DNA from: Neobacillus sp. WH10
GTDB lineage: Bacteria; Bacillota; Bacilli; Bacillales; Cytobacillaceae
Assembly (NCBI RefSeq): GCF_030123405.1
Contig: NZ_CP126110.1
Span: 2,604,001 to 2,668,000, forward strand
Length of the DNA: 64,000 nucleotides
Direction of reading: 5' to 3'
Part shown: positions 7,781 through 16,150 of the stretch, one piece after another
Numbering within the stretch: the first letter of the stretch is position 1
How the letters are laid out: each line of letters starts with the position of its first letter
Notes under the pieces: generated by a model
Told to the model about the DNA's origin: nothing
What the model saw: only the letters and a program-made list of their open reading frames with translations
Databases searched by the model: none
Made by a program: the position numbers and the translations under genes

Positions 7781-8251
7781 TTGTCAATGACGGATGACCA
7801 ATTTGATGATTATCTTGATTATTGCTATGACAAATTAGAATCTAAGCAAGGCAAACTCTTTCAAAAATATGGAATAGGTAGCTTTGAAGAGTATTGGTAT
7901 AGTCAAGAAGGTTCAATTTTACAATTTAAAACTGATAGTGAAGTAAAATTAGAATTTAACGTTGTTTTTATAGGTTCATGGTCCAGTAATAGTGATACCT
8001 GGATGTGGGCTTGGGGTAATGAAAGTATGATTCATCAGACAAGAAATCAATCCATCGTACTAAAAGAATTACAACAGGTAACTGGTTACGACATTTTTGC
8101 TAATCCATACTTTAAATGTGATGAAGCTATGGCACACGAATTAACAGCATTCGCCGTAGAACACCTGAATGCCGAAGGAATGTACATATCGCCTGATGGG
8201 AAAAGTCATTTGTTTATGGCTATTATGTCACAGAATTTTTCTAAACTTTAA
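7781..8251 (+). CDS. DUF6882-like protein
   Basis: 156 residues from TTG 7781 (or ATG 7787), behind ACGGGGA. FIGSWSSNSDTWMWAWGNES (about residues 63-82) is the aromatic signature I associate with DUF6882, a family of small soluble Bacillus proteins of unknown function. The C-terminal part (AMAHELTAFAVEHLNAEGMY and FMAI) fits the same family, which ends in strands after a conserved Glu-Gly. No signal peptide or membrane segment is present. It is a single gene between two full family A repeats. The family name is from memory and should be checked. Confidence 0.6.
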   Translation: MSMTDDQFDDYLDYCYDKLESKQGKLFQKYGIGSFEEYWYSQEGSILQFKTDSEVKLEFNVVFIGSWSSNSDTWMWAWGNESMIHQTRNQSIVLKELQQVTGYDIFANPYFKCDEAMAHELTAFAVEHLNAEGMYISPDGKSHLFMAIMSQNFSKL

Positions 8252-8304
8252 GGACGGGGGACAACCCTTTGTTTTTTACTTAAAGCTACAAGTGCAAATA
8301 ATTT

Positions 8305-8412
8305 GAATTTGTGAACCTTTACACTTAAAGTAACGGGTGCAAGAGTTAAAGATCCAGCTGCCAATTTTGGTGGCTTTCTTCTTGAGCTAATTGGCAGTTG
8401 AAGAAGAAAAAA
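8305..8412 (+). repeat. Family A repeat, full copy
   Basis: TTTGTGAACCTTTACACTTA..AGTAACGGGTGC, GATCCAGCTGCCAA, a GGTGGC arm, TTCTTGAGCTAATTGGCAG, TTGAAGAAG. The core is almost the same as in the copy at 24,104. Confidence 0.82.
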
Positions 8413-8475
8413 CGCTTAATGAGTATTTGATTCAAAAGATGAAGTAATTATTTATGTATTTTTGGAGGTGTTTAG

Positions 8476-8574
8476 TTGAGTTTAGAAATTGTAATTCCTC
8501 TTCTAATTATTGGTGTTATTTGTATTGGTATATGTATTTTGTCTTTAATAGAGATATCTAATAGGAAATTTTAG
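8476..8574 (+). CDS. Small single-pass membrane protein
   Basis: 32 residues from TTG 8476, behind TTTGGAGGTG. LEIVIPLLIIGVICIGICIL is one continuous hydrophobic helix, followed by a short polar tail SLIEISNRKF. Bacillus encodes many such orphan single-span peptides. The function is unknown. It is followed by a clear terminator at 8636, which supports it being transcribed as a unit. Confidence 0.5.
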   Translation: MSLEIVIPLLIIGVICIGICILSLIEISNRKF

Positions 8575-8633
8575 TATTTCATCTTTCGAATAAAATACTC
8601 ATATTAAGCAGGTAGTTAATTAAGAGGACAGAA

Positions 8634-8660
8634 AAAAGTCCTCAAAATGAGGACTTAAAA
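8634..8660. terminator. Bidirectional terminator
   Basis: AAGTCCTC AAAAT GAGGACTT with A/T tracts on both sides. It serves the small gene at 8476 and the convergent gene at 8674. Confidence 0.8.
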
Positions 8661-8673
8661 TTTGTTAAGTCTT

Positions 8674-8916
8674 TTATTTCCTATCGTTCCTTCTCAAACC
8701 AAATAGACCTGCTAAACCAATTAAACCAATCCAACCCCAATCCATGTCGTTATCGTCATTGTCATCATTATTAATGTCATTACCGTTTTGAGCAACATGG
8801 AAGACTTTGTTACTGTCGGATTTTGTGACAGGGGTATGAGCATAACCAGTTGACATTCCATACAGCATTGCAGCAAACAACAGAGCAAAGGATGAATAAA
8901 GAATTTTTTTAAACAC
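8674..8916 (-). CDS. WGxxGxxG family secreted/anchored protein
   Basis: About 80 residues. GTG 8916 is chosen because GGAGGA lies eight bases upstream; an earlier TTG overlaps that site. A signal peptide (residues 1-25; KKILYSSFALLFAAMLYG) is followed by a polar, Asn/Asp-rich linker (NNDDNDDNDMD). The C-terminus WGWIGLIGLAGLFGLRR is a WGxxGxxG tail: a glycine-rich hydrophobic helix ended by arginines. Such C-termini resemble sorting or anchoring signals and occur on short exported Bacillus proteins. Their role is unknown. It stands alone, convergent with the small gene at 8476. Confidence 0.75.
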   Translation of the reverse strand: MFKKILYSSFALLFAAMLYGMSTGYAHTPVTKSDSNKVFHVAQNGNDINNDDNDDNDMDWGWIGLIGLAGLFGLRRNDRK

Positions 8917-9042
8917 AGTTTTTTCCTCCAATCATAGAGATTAACTTTAACGTTTGTAATTTCGAGAAAAATTATTCAAGACAATAACGTTTATAAAAGG
9001 AAAAATTATTAGTACAAAATTGCAGTAACTAATGAAATGTAT

Positions 9043-9083
9043 AAAAAACAAAGTCCATTAGGCTTGGGAAAAATGGACTTTGC
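9043..9083 (-). terminator. Terminator of the DUF3231 operon
   Basis: CAAAGTCCAT and ATGGACTTTG arms; on the minus strand the stem is followed by T6. Confidence 0.85.
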
Positions 9084-9093
9084 TTTAAGAGAA

Positions 9094-9606
9094 TTAATTT
9101 TTTTCAGGTACTTGTAAGTGCAGTGGTGGTGGGATTAACCAGCCTTTTTCTTTATTAAGCTTTAAAAATTTTGCACCTAAAAGGGCTTTGGCCATATGGA
9201 ATTGACCAAACATTAAAGCAACATCTTCACGAATACATTGCCCAATTATTTGACTGCACGCTACTAAACCAGCAGCGATATCCTTTGAAATTGAAGCACT
9301 AATTTCAGGGTCTGAAAATCTTGCACCTACTGGTATACTTTCTAAATCTGCTGTTGGACGGTCTGGGGGTGAAGGTGGAAGTCCTACACCATTTGCTTTT
9401 AGTAGCTCTTCAGTTTGATTCATTTCTTGTTTTAAACCTTGTAATACTTCTTCAATAAGTTTTTTGAGGTCATCGTCACCAGTGTGATTTGCAAAGATTT
9501 GGTATCCAGCATAAAGTCCTTTTTCAACAGTTAGGTAAGTCCATGTACCAAAGACTTCACCATAATGCATAGGCTCATTTTGAGGATTACCACTTAGAAT
9601 TCCCAT
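9094..9606 (-). CDS. DUF3231 family protein
   Basis: 170 residues from ATG 9606 (TAAGGAG upstream). An in-frame ATG at 9633 also has a good site (AAGGAG), so the start is open by nine residues. MGILSGNPQNEPMHYGEVFG is the typical start of one half of the DUF3231 fold. DUF3231 proteins are four-helix, ferritin-like bundles found in spore formers, often as two tandem repeats. Here there is a single repeat. HY, E and H residues are spaced as in di-metal bundles, but metal binding is not shown. A spore-related or storage role is only an inference. Upstream is a 55-codon gene in the same orientation. Confidence 0.8.
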   Translation of the reverse strand: MGILSGNPQNEPMHYGEVFGTWTYLTVEKGLYAGYQIFANHTGDDDLKKLIEEVLQGLKQEMNQTEELLKANGVGLPPSPPDRPTADLESIPVGARFSDPEISASISKDIAAGLVACSQIIGQCIREDVALMFGQFHMAKALLGAKFLKLNKEKGWLIPPPLHLQVPEKN

Positions 9607-9766
9607 AAAAACACTCCTTAAATTGAAAGACATTATCTCTTTCTCCTTTTTGTTGGATGTTCGAAATCCACAAGGATTAGTTTTTAACGGAATGATAAGA
9701 AATATACCAAGATTAATGATATAAACTTTGTTACCAATCAAATTGGAGGTGCACTTAGGAGAATAG

Positions 9767-9934
9767 TTATTTTCCCCACAATTTCGCAACATCAAGTGGA
9801 ACAATCTCACGACCATGTATTTGTTTATGTATTAAAGGGTTTTTGAAGGGGTCATAATTTTTACTTTCTTCATTACAATAGCGTGCACGTACATCAACAC
9901 CTAAAATACTTTGAATTTTATTGTAATAGTTCAT
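9767..9934 (-). CDS. Small conserved hypothetical protein
   Basis: 55 residues beginning MNYYNKIQSILGVDVRARYC. ATG 9934 has CGGAGATGATT upstream. The protein is soluble and basic, ends DVAKLWGK, and has no motif I can name. It lies 160 bases upstream of the DUF3231 gene on the same strand, so the two may be co-transcribed. It is short, but the ribosome binding site and even codon use support it. Confidence 0.5.
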   Translation of the reverse strand: MNYYNKIQSILGVDVRARYCNEESKNYDPFKNPLIHKQIHGREIVPLDVAKLWGK

Positions 9935-10064
9935 TTTAATCATCTCCGTAATTTTGTTTAAATTATTTTCTTTCATTGGATAAAAAAAATTCAATGAATA
10001 ATTTTAACAATAAATAAAGAACAGGACACGTAGGGATTGGTGCCTGTTCAAAGAAGTGAGATAT

Positions 10065-10229
10065 ATGGATCTAATAAAGTTTACGGTAATGTTTGTATTT
10101 TTGTCTGGGCTTATTGGCTAAAAATACGAAAAAAAAGAAGAAACGCAGGGTAGACGCTTCCAAAAGTGGTGGTCAAAGCTTATGAAAAAAAACCATTATT
10201 CTATTTCATTTTATAAAAAATTTAAGTAA
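10065..10229 (+). pseudogene. Small membrane peptide gene with an internal stop
   Basis: ATG 10065 opens MDLIKFTVMFVFLSGLIG and stops at TAA 10119-10121. The same frame then runs on with KYEKKEETQGRRFQKWWSKL to TAA 10227. One hydrophobic helix followed by a charged tail is a typical small membrane protein, so the stop is probably a mutation. Only a weak ribosome binding site (AAGAAGTGAG) is seen. It may not be a gene at all. Confidence 0.3.
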
Positions 10230-10330
10230 TGGATTGGACTAATGTTGAATTGCTTAAAGAAGTTTTTTGACCAAGAATTAGTATGCAATTTGATTATATT
10301 GTGAAGAAATGTACTGATATGAACGAAACT

Positions 10331-10822
10331 GTCAATGCTCCCTACCAATTTGATTTTGGTTTCGGTTTTTGGGCAACTCTAAGAAGAGAAGCGTTTTTCG
10401 GCTTCTTTGCTTATTAGTTGGGGTTCAGCCTTTTTCAAGGCTAGGGTATCTCCTTCTCAGCTTACTGACAGCTCCTCAATCTCCAAATTGGCTGTCAAGT
10501 GCTTTCCTTGACAGGCAATTTGGAGATTGAGATACTTTTTAAAGCTGAGAATGAATAAATTTCTCCTTTCATGTTGATATAAAAAGTTAAGCACACGGCA
10601 CGAAGGCAAAAATCTCAACTGCGGTTAGCACTCTGATATTCGTGGGTTTTCACATTTTATCTTTCCGTATAAAGGAGCTTCCACTAACTTAAAACGTGAG
10701 TTAGCCTACATAGGCATATCACAAGTACATTTCGTGGTTTCTCCTTACCGGTTTTTACCTTTGCCTCCGAGCCCTATGCTCCAACTTTTAACAAAAATTG
10801 ATATTACTTTTATTAGTAACTA
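10331..10822 (-). ncRNA. Non-coding end of the IS110 element, candidate bridge RNA region
   Basis: IS1111-group elements are known to encode a guide ('bridge') RNA in the long non-coding end after the recombinase. This stretch has that position. It begins with TTGGAGCATAGGGCTC right after the gene and holds several stem-loops. The strongest is a nested hairpin at 10,454-10,551: outer arms TTCTCAGCTT/AAGCTGAGAA, middle arms of 16 bp (10,475-10,490 with 10,516-10,531), and inner arms CTGTCAAG/CTTGACAG. Where the RNA starts and ends, and which loops are guides, cannot be told by eye. Confidence 0.5.
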
Positions 10823-11938
10823 TTACTTTGCAATAGTGTTATTTTCAATCTCTTGAGTTACTGCCCAGATAAATCCTGCTAATTCTCTTGCAACGGCTGT
10901 TAGTGCCTTCCCAAATGACTTTCCACGTGATAGTAAACGAAAATACTTTTTATGCAGGCGATTTTGAGCTTTCCATGAGATCATTTGAACATTGGGCAAC
11001 TGTCCTTCGAGTCTTTTCTTTAAATCCCCCTTTATAGCAGGCGGAAATCGATAACTCCAGGCTGCTTCTACAAGCAAACGACGAACATGACGATTTCCTG
11101 TTTTGGTAATATTCCCTTGCCTTCTGATTTCACCACTAGAACTTTCACTTGGAATTAACCCAATGTAAGACATAAATTTTTTTGGAGAAGCAAATCTTTT
11201 AAATGATCCAATCTCAGCCACAAGACTAGTAGCTGTAATCATAGCTATTCCCCTTAATGATTGGAGTGCTTGAATCATTGGCGCATGGTAACCTTCGGTT
11301 GATTGTAATTTTATTTCTTCCTCTAACCGTTTTACCCTTTGCTCAATTTCTTGCAAATGGTGCAGATACTCTTGAAAAACTACTTTGGATGCAGAACGCT
11401 CAAATTTTAGAGTATTTAACCATTCACGATATCTACGAGTCCACTTTTTTCCTTTGAAAGGAGGGTGAATATCATTGCGTAAAAGGAATTTCGATAATCG
11501 ATGTTTGGCTCTTAATTCATCTTCTTTGGCATCTTCACGGGCACGAACTAAATCCCGAAGGGCTTCATCATCTTCTGTCGGCACATAAACAGACGTTAAT
11601 TCACCTGCACGGAATAATTTTGCTAGTTTAATCGAATCCCTACGGTCAGTTTTGATGCGCTCACCTGGTTTTTTAGGGATTAAAGATGGTGCGATCACTT
11701 CACATTCAATTCCTAGGCTAAGAAAAAACCGATATAAACAATAGCCAGTTGGTCCAGCTTCATAACACACTCGAAGATTCTCTTTTTCTCCAAGCTTTTT
11801 TATTAACTTTCTAATGGATTCCGGTGTGTTAGGAATCATTCCCCAATACCTTGGCTCATCACGACCTTCATCTGCAATGGCAACGGCAATTTTTTCTTTT
11901 GAAACGTCTAAACCTACATATTTTATGGTATCCTTCAT
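10823..11938 (-). CDS. IS110 family transposase (DEDD recombinase)
   Basis: 371 residues. The N-terminal RuvC-like domain starts YVGLDVSKEKIAVAIAD (first Asp). The Glu of CYEAGPTGY and the two Asp of KTDRRDSIKLAKLF complete the DEDD set. A coiled-coil linker lies at about 190-225. The C-terminal Tnp_20-type domain has LRGIAMITATSLVAEIGSFK and the serine-containing SSSGEIRRQGNITKTGNRHV, the region with the catalytic serine. The enzyme acts with a guide RNA to insert DNA without a large target duplication. All motifs are intact, so it may be active. Confidence 0.93.
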   Translation of the reverse strand: MKDTIKYVGLDVSKEKIAVAIADEGRDEPRYWGMIPNTPESIRKLIKKLGEKENLRVCYEAGPTGYCLYRFFLSLGIECEVIAPSLIPKKPGERIKTDRRDSIKLAKLFRAGELTSVYVPTEDDEALRDLVRAREDAKEDELRAKHRLSKFLLRNDIHPPFKGKKWTRRYREWLNTLKFERSASKVVFQEYLHHLQEIEQRVKRLEEEIKLQSTEGYHAPMIQALQSLRGIAMITATSLVAEIGSFKRFASPKKFMSYIGLIPSESSSGEIRRQGNITKTGNRHVRRLLVEAAWSYRFPPAIKGDLKKRLEGQLPNVQMISWKAQNRLHKKYFRLLSRGKSFGKALTAVARELAGFIWAVTQEIENNTIAK

Positions 11939-12052
11939 AATAACTAGCTCCTTCCGTAATGTAGCTCTGATTTGGTTTGTTTTTTTCCAGTAAACAGTGT
12001 AACCAAATTAACCTACGGTGTTACGAGTAAGGAGCTAGTTTCGTTCATGATA

Positions 12053-12136
12053 ACTTAAGCTAACGGGTAGCATTACTTCAACAATGAGGTAATGCCTTTT
12101 TCTTCTTCAAGTAAATGGCAGTTTAGTGGAAGAATA
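12053..12136 (+). repeat. Family A repeat, right part separated by the IS110 element
   Basis: ACTTAAGCTAACGGGTAGC, an ATTACTTC..GAGGTAAT hairpin with T5, then TAAATGGCAGTTTAGTGGAA. The left 20 bases lie at 10,296-10,315 beyond the element. Confidence 0.8.
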
Positions 12137-12667
12137 TAGATGATAATCCATCTCTTTTTTTGTCGTACTTGACCCAATTTACAAAGAAAAGAGTGGCACA
12201 GAGCCACTTTTTAGAAGGGAATAGAAAGTTAATACATGCTATGTCCAATTTATAGATTAGTGTAGTTAAAAGAGTACAATACCGAGGATATTTTAATTCC
12301 CCTTAAACCAATATTTTGTAATATAAAAACAATCGTCCATAAAGAACAGTTGTTAAAGAGAGCACAACAACTACTACAACCACCACAACAACACACATTT
12401 TGTTTCAAAGGTAGCAAATGGTGTATGGGGGTGTTATTTATATATGATATAAAACAATCATAAGTGTTATACGAAAATAATTTTGAAATGTATTAACATA
12501 CAAATACTTGTAATTTAAGTGAGAAGTTATATTGAGCATTCTATTTTATAATGGATTTGAAGAAGTATACCTTTACCCATTTTTAAAAAGTTTGTCCAAA
12601 TGTCTATTTCCGAGGGCTGCCTTCTATCATATTAATATAATATCTTTTTAAAAAGGGGGTGATTTCT
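12137..12667 (+). other. Gene-free leader region
   Basis: Holds a terminator-like hairpin GTGGC..GCCAC with T5 (12,190-12,213). The rest is AT-rich up to the ribosome binding site of the next gene. CATATTAATATAATATC near 12,629 is a loose match to a sigma-K -10 element. No other structure was seen. Confidence 0.5.
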
Positions 12668-12907
12668 ATGGGTCTTCTAACAAACTGTACTACATGTACT
12701 CCTCCTGCTGGTTCAACACCAATTCTTACTGTCAACGTACCTGGTGGACTTGCTATTAACCTATTGGGCATTCATGTCGAAGCTTGCCCAATCTGTGTTA
12801 CCGTATTTACAGATGGCTCTAGTCCACTTACATCTGCTCAAACAGCTGCCGTAAACGGACTACTCGAAGCTATTCGTAGTTTGATTCCTAACGTTCCAAG
12901 TGCTTAA
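12668..12907 (+). CDS. Small cysteine-containing hypothetical protein
   Basis: 79 residues. ATG 12668 has AAAGGGGGTGAT at ideal spacing. MGLLTNCTTCTPPAGSTP opens with a CxxC pair, and EACPICVTVF holds a second CPxC. The body is rich in Gly, Pro, Val and Ile with no charged clusters, and ends AIRSLIPNVPSA. I do not recognise the family. Small, neutral, Cys-rich Bacillus proteins are often structural spore-surface proteins, and the weak sigma-K-like element upstream would fit, but this is a guess. It is followed by a strong terminator and is monocistronic. Confidence 0.7.
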   Translation: MGLLTNCTTCTPPAGSTPILTVNVPGGLAINLLGIHVEACPICVTVFTDGSSPLTSAQTAAVNGLLEAIRSLIPNVPSA

Positions 12908-12937
12908 AGGGAATGGACAACCTATCATCTATTTGCA

Positions 12938-12973
12938 TGAAAGCCTTGGGGTTTCTCCCCATGGCTTTTTTTT
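12938..12973 (+). terminator. Rho-independent terminator
   Basis: AAGCCTTGGGG TTTCT CCCCATGGCTT followed by T6. Confidence 0.88.
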
Positions 12974-13063
12974 GGACATGTTTCTAAATAAGGTATGAAC
13001 GGAATGAATACCGAAGTAAAAGTCATTTAATAGATAAAATTAATGTTATATTAACAGAGTAGA

Positions 13064-13260
13064 GGGTGCTTGTTCTTATAGGGTGCGTTAGTTAAACAAG
13101 CTTAAGGCAGCTATCATAATTATTATCTGGATCTTCCACAATCGGGCGCAATTCTGCAGCAAGAATTGTGCTTTTTCTTTATGTTTAGGGCGCGATTGCT
13201 TAACAAAGGTAATCGCTTTTCTTATTGAAGTAATAAGCTATTTAGTTCAATTTGGTAAGA
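13064..13260 (+). repeat. Mixed family A and family B repeat block
   Basis: TATAGGGTGCGTTAGTTAAACAAGC (family A left end), GATCTTCCACAATCGGGCGC with CAATTCTGCAGCAAGAATTG (family B), then GGGCGCGATTGCTTAACAAAGG and TATTTAGTTCAA. The rest of the interval to 13,463 shows no gene. Confidence 0.65.
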
Positions 13261-13463
13261 TGATTAAAAAAGCTTTGACTCGAGACTTTTGCTAAATCAT
13301 CTTCTGTTAATAAACTAATGGTACCATCCAAATCATCTGAACCCTTTGAGAATATTCAGTGCATCTTTTTTTCCTTGAAAAGAAAAAAAGAACATAAGGA
13401 AAACTTTTTGTGATATCGTTAAATAGATTAATTATTAAAAAAGGTATGAGGAGAATAATAATT

Positions 13464-13958
13464 ATGGAAAATACAGCATTAATAATTATTGACTTGCAAA
13501 AGGGTGTTCAGCCTGAAAATGTTCCACTTTATAACTTAGCGAATGTATTAAATAGGGTTAATCAAAGAATTCGTTTATTTAGAGAAAAAAACAATCCTGT
13601 AATTTTTGTTCAACATAATGATAGTGATCTGGTTCTTAATTCTCCAGAATGGCAACTATTTCCGGAACTAGATGCTAAAGATACAGATATCTATATCAAC
13701 AAAACACATGCAAACTCATTTTACAAGACTGATTTGAATGAACAACTAAGGAAATTAAATATAAATAAACTTGAAATCTGTGGCGCACAAACTGAATATT
13801 GTGTAGATACAACTATTAGAATGGCTCATGGATTAGGATATAAATTATTTATGAAAAAAGGGTTAACTACCACACTTAACAGTGAACTTCTAGGAGCTAA
13901 AACAATCATTGAGCATCATGAGAATCTCTGGAATAATAGATTTTTAACTTTTTTATAG
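13464..13958 (+). CDS. Cysteine hydrolase, isochorismatase-like family
   Basis: 164 residues from ATG 13464, with ATGAGGAGAA upstream; a longer frame from 13,410 has no site. LIIIDLQKG gives the catalytic Asp10, NKTHANSF gives Lys80, and GAQTEYCVDTT gives the nucleophile Cys113. This is the complete triad of the isochorismatase-like fold, and the G-A-x-T-E-x-C-V context is standard. Such enzymes cleave amide or ester bonds (nicotinamide, N-carbamoyl compounds, others); the substrate is not predictable. It is a single-gene unit. Confidence 0.88.
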   Translation: MENTALIIIDLQKGVQPENVPLYNLANVLNRVNQRIRLFREKNNPVIFVQHNDSDLVLNSPEWQLFPELDAKDTDIYINKTHANSFYKTDLNEQLRKLNINKLEICGAQTEYCVDTTIRMAHGLGYKLFMKKGLTTTLNSELLGAKTIIEHHENLWNNRFLTFL

Positions 13959-14136
13959 AAAAGAATTGCTTTTATCAAGATGAGTAGTCCTTAACAAATA
14001 CCCTGCTCCGAGGGGCGATAAATTTTTTGGGGTATTTAAAAATAAGGTACTCAGCTAATGGGTGCCTATTTTCAATAAGATTAGATTAATGATCTTCAAC
14101 AATCGGGCGCGATAATTGAAAAAGAAGTATGAGGTC

Positions 14137-14166
14137 GATACATATTATACATGACTAATATGTATC
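14137..14166. repeat. Inverted repeat with a centre that is reversed relative to a second copy
   Basis: Arms GATACATATT and AATATGTATC flank the 10-bp centre ATACATGACT. At 60,110-60,139 the same arms and flanks enclose AGTCATGTAT, the exact reverse complement. Confidence 0.75.
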
Positions 14167-14359
14167 AACCTCTATTTTATATGACTTTTTACGAATTAGG
14201 TCTTGATAGATTTTAAAGCTACAAAAAAGTTGGATGTGCAAAATATCACTTAAAATAAGCGCAAATTACTTCCTAAAATGACAGGTAACGAAAGAATCTA
14301 ATAAAATCCAAGGCTAGTTAGGTAATATACAAATGTTACAAAAATACTGGTTTTTGGTA

Positions 14360-14425
14360 ATTGTTGAATGACAATAAAGATGTTTCATTACAAATAAAGT
14401 TGTTACATTTACAATAAAGTTTCCC
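14360..14425 (+). repeat. Family C motif cluster
   Basis: GTTGAATGACAATAAAGATG, ACAAATAAAGTTGTT and ACAATAAAG occur in tandem. A nearly identical GTTGAATGACAATAAAGTTG lies at 15,801, on the other side of the GC-rich gene. Confidence 0.6.
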
Positions 14426-14446
14426 CAACGATTCCATTGATAATGG

Positions 14447-15462
14447 TTATCTGCCACATTGTGCGCAGCTGGATCTTGTTTGTTGCTGATAGACCCAGGT
14501 GGCTCCGCCAAGAGCGATACCCAACAACATCCACCCTCCGTAAACCATGGATACCATCAATCCGTTGCCATCGAAACGCACTGGACCATCAGCTAGACCC
14601 AGTCCCTGCATAACGGATCCAAATATTGCTAAAAACCCCATAGGAGCAGTCATACAGGTAGCAATCCAACCTCCAGTGATAAGAATCCAGCGAGGAACTT
14701 TTTTGCCAGAAAATAATGGCACCCAACGAGGGAAGATACGCCCCCATCTCTGGACAAGTGCAAGGGAAAGCAATGCACTAGCACCAAAAACTAAAACTTC
14801 TCCATACGCAGAATGATGACCGAAGTTTTGACCGCCCCCTAGGGTCCCACCGAGCGACCAGTAAATTTTCAACAAGGGGTATGGAAATGACAGTATGAAA
14901 GCAGTATAGCCAATCCATACATTCGATCGAATCTTTCCCTTGTTCAAGGACCCGTGGCCACACACGACACATGCACCGCGGGATACACGCTGAAAGGTGA
15001 CGGTAGTCAAAGCCAGCAGTGTTGCCCCTATGAGGCTAACAGTCCGGGTCGCAAACCCTGACCAGTCCACGACGGGTGGTAAACCAGGTATTCCAAGTAC
15101 AGCGGCCGTGCGGAGTGCGTCAAAGACGATACCAGCTGATGACCAGACTAGTAGAATACAAGCACCCCAAGCACCAATTAGCACGATTAGACGTGGCATG
15201 ATTCTTACACGCGGCCAACCAATTGATAACAGCAATGCGATCACTCCCAATATTGCAGCGAAAGCCGTAACCCACGTTGGAGCAAAACCCATTGTATAGT
15301 CCGGTGCGTGAGGCAAAAAGGATTTCAATATAATTGCAACTAGCGTTACAGTGCATGCCCCGAGTGCAGCCCACGCTCGTAAATAGGATTGTACGACCGA
15401 TTTTTTTTCAACCGATTTCGCAATCTTGGTTGCACCATCCGTCTTGGTAACTTCTTCGCCAT
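14447..15462 (-). pseudogene. Multi-pass membrane protein, frameshifted at the start
   Basis: The longest intact frame (MKSFLPHAPDYTMGFAPTWV, 293 residues) has no ribosome binding site. A good AAGGAG with ATG lies at 15,462, but that frame soon ends. In the main frame translation runs back to NGEEVTKTDGATKIAKSVEK, directly after an ATGGC. An ATGGGC with one G lost would give MGEEVTKTDG and one 335-residue protein. It has about seven hydrophobic segments and a CxxC pair at ACVVCGHG, matched by SSCAQCGR at the C-terminus. GC is clearly higher than its surroundings, suggesting transfer. The function is unknown. Confidence 0.65.
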
Positions 15463-16094
15463 TGAGGATCTCCTTATTGATAGTAAAACAGCTCCTTTAA
15501 GTTTCAAGATCGTTACCTGTCTTTCGCTATCGTCCATCAGTAGCTACAAAATAATCACTTATACGCTTAATTTCCATCATGATGCCTTTCCGACATTCCC
15601 ATTGAAATAGATTATTAAGAACCTTTTAATATTTCCCCTTCTCTATTCTATTCTGTTATTAAATTTAGTTTACATAAACACTTCTTTGGTTAACACAGTC
15701 TCAGGTTTTATTTTCCAATACGACCGTGGTCTTAGTTAGGCTTTTTACTAAAAATCAATTTGTACACAAAACAAAAAGCTTGTGAATAGTACCTTTTAAA
15801 GGTTGAATGACAATAAAGTTGTTTAAAAACACCAGTAAAGTTATTCAATTAAAGGGCGATTTTCTGAAATAAGGAAAGCGTCTTTCTTCATGAAAAGGGC
15901 CAAATTGTGGAATAAAAGAAGGAATATTCGTAAGCGAGACGAAGTTGTTTATATCCGAGACAAAACATGTGGTAAGGTGTAATGCTACTTGTCATTTGAA
16001 TCTTTTTCTGAAAGGGGGATATTTACGAAATAAAGAATGCGAATGTCCCAAAAAGAACGAAATGTTGTTCGTTAATAAAACGTTGGAGGGAAGA
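15463..16094. other. Gene-free stretch with family B and C repeats
   Basis: No supported gene. It holds the leader of the minus-strand membrane gene, a family C motif (15,798-15,850) and a family B copy (15,852-15,925). Confidence 0.55.
15852..15925 (+). repeat. Family B repeat
   Basis: TTAAAGGGCGATTTTCTGAA, ATAAGGAAAGCGTCTTTCTT, CATGAAAAGGGCCA, TGGAATAAA. Nearly the same as the copies at 56,712 and 59,285. Confidence 0.75.
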
Positions 16095-16139
16095 ATGAGC
16101 AAAATTAATACTTGCATACATCAATATAAGTTTGCTTAA
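16095..16139 (+). CDS. Possible leader peptide or degraded N-terminus of the serine hydrolase gene
   Basis: 14 codons (MSKINTCIHQYKFA) behind TTGGAGGGAAGA and ending 11 bases before the next gene. The string resembles the usual N-terminal helix of serine hydrolases of this type (INxCIxxY). It may be the old N-terminus, separated by a stop and re-started, or a true coupled leader. Confidence 0.35.
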   Translation: MSKINTCIHQYKFA

Positions 16140-16150
16140 AGGAGAGAGAA

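Larger units (their letters stand above)
10316..12055 (-). mobile_element. IS110-family element, IS1111-like, inside a family A repeat
   Basis: ATGAACGAAACT (10,319-10,330) and its complement AGTTTCGTTCAT (12,037-12,048) are subterminal inverted repeats, as in the IS1111 group. The single gene is the transposase on the minus strand. Non-coding DNA is short (about 110 bp) before the gene and long (about 490 bp) after it, again as in IS1111 elements. Joining the flanks restores a normal family A left end (TTGTGAAGAAATGTACTTAA, then GCTAACGGGTAGC). ACT is found on both sides. Exact ends are uncertain by a few bases. Confidence 0.85.
13959..14446. other. Gene-free stretch with repeats
   Basis: Holds a partial family A/B copy (14,041-14,125), a 30-bp invertible-looking hairpin (14,137-14,166) and three copies of an ACAATAAAG-type motif (14,360-14,425, family C). 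No coding frame is supported. Confidence 0.6.

Noticed and set aside
9607..9816. Long N-terminal extension of the DUF3231 frame
   Set aside because: The extension has no ribosome binding site and no family similarity; two strong sites mark starts at 9,606 and 9,633.
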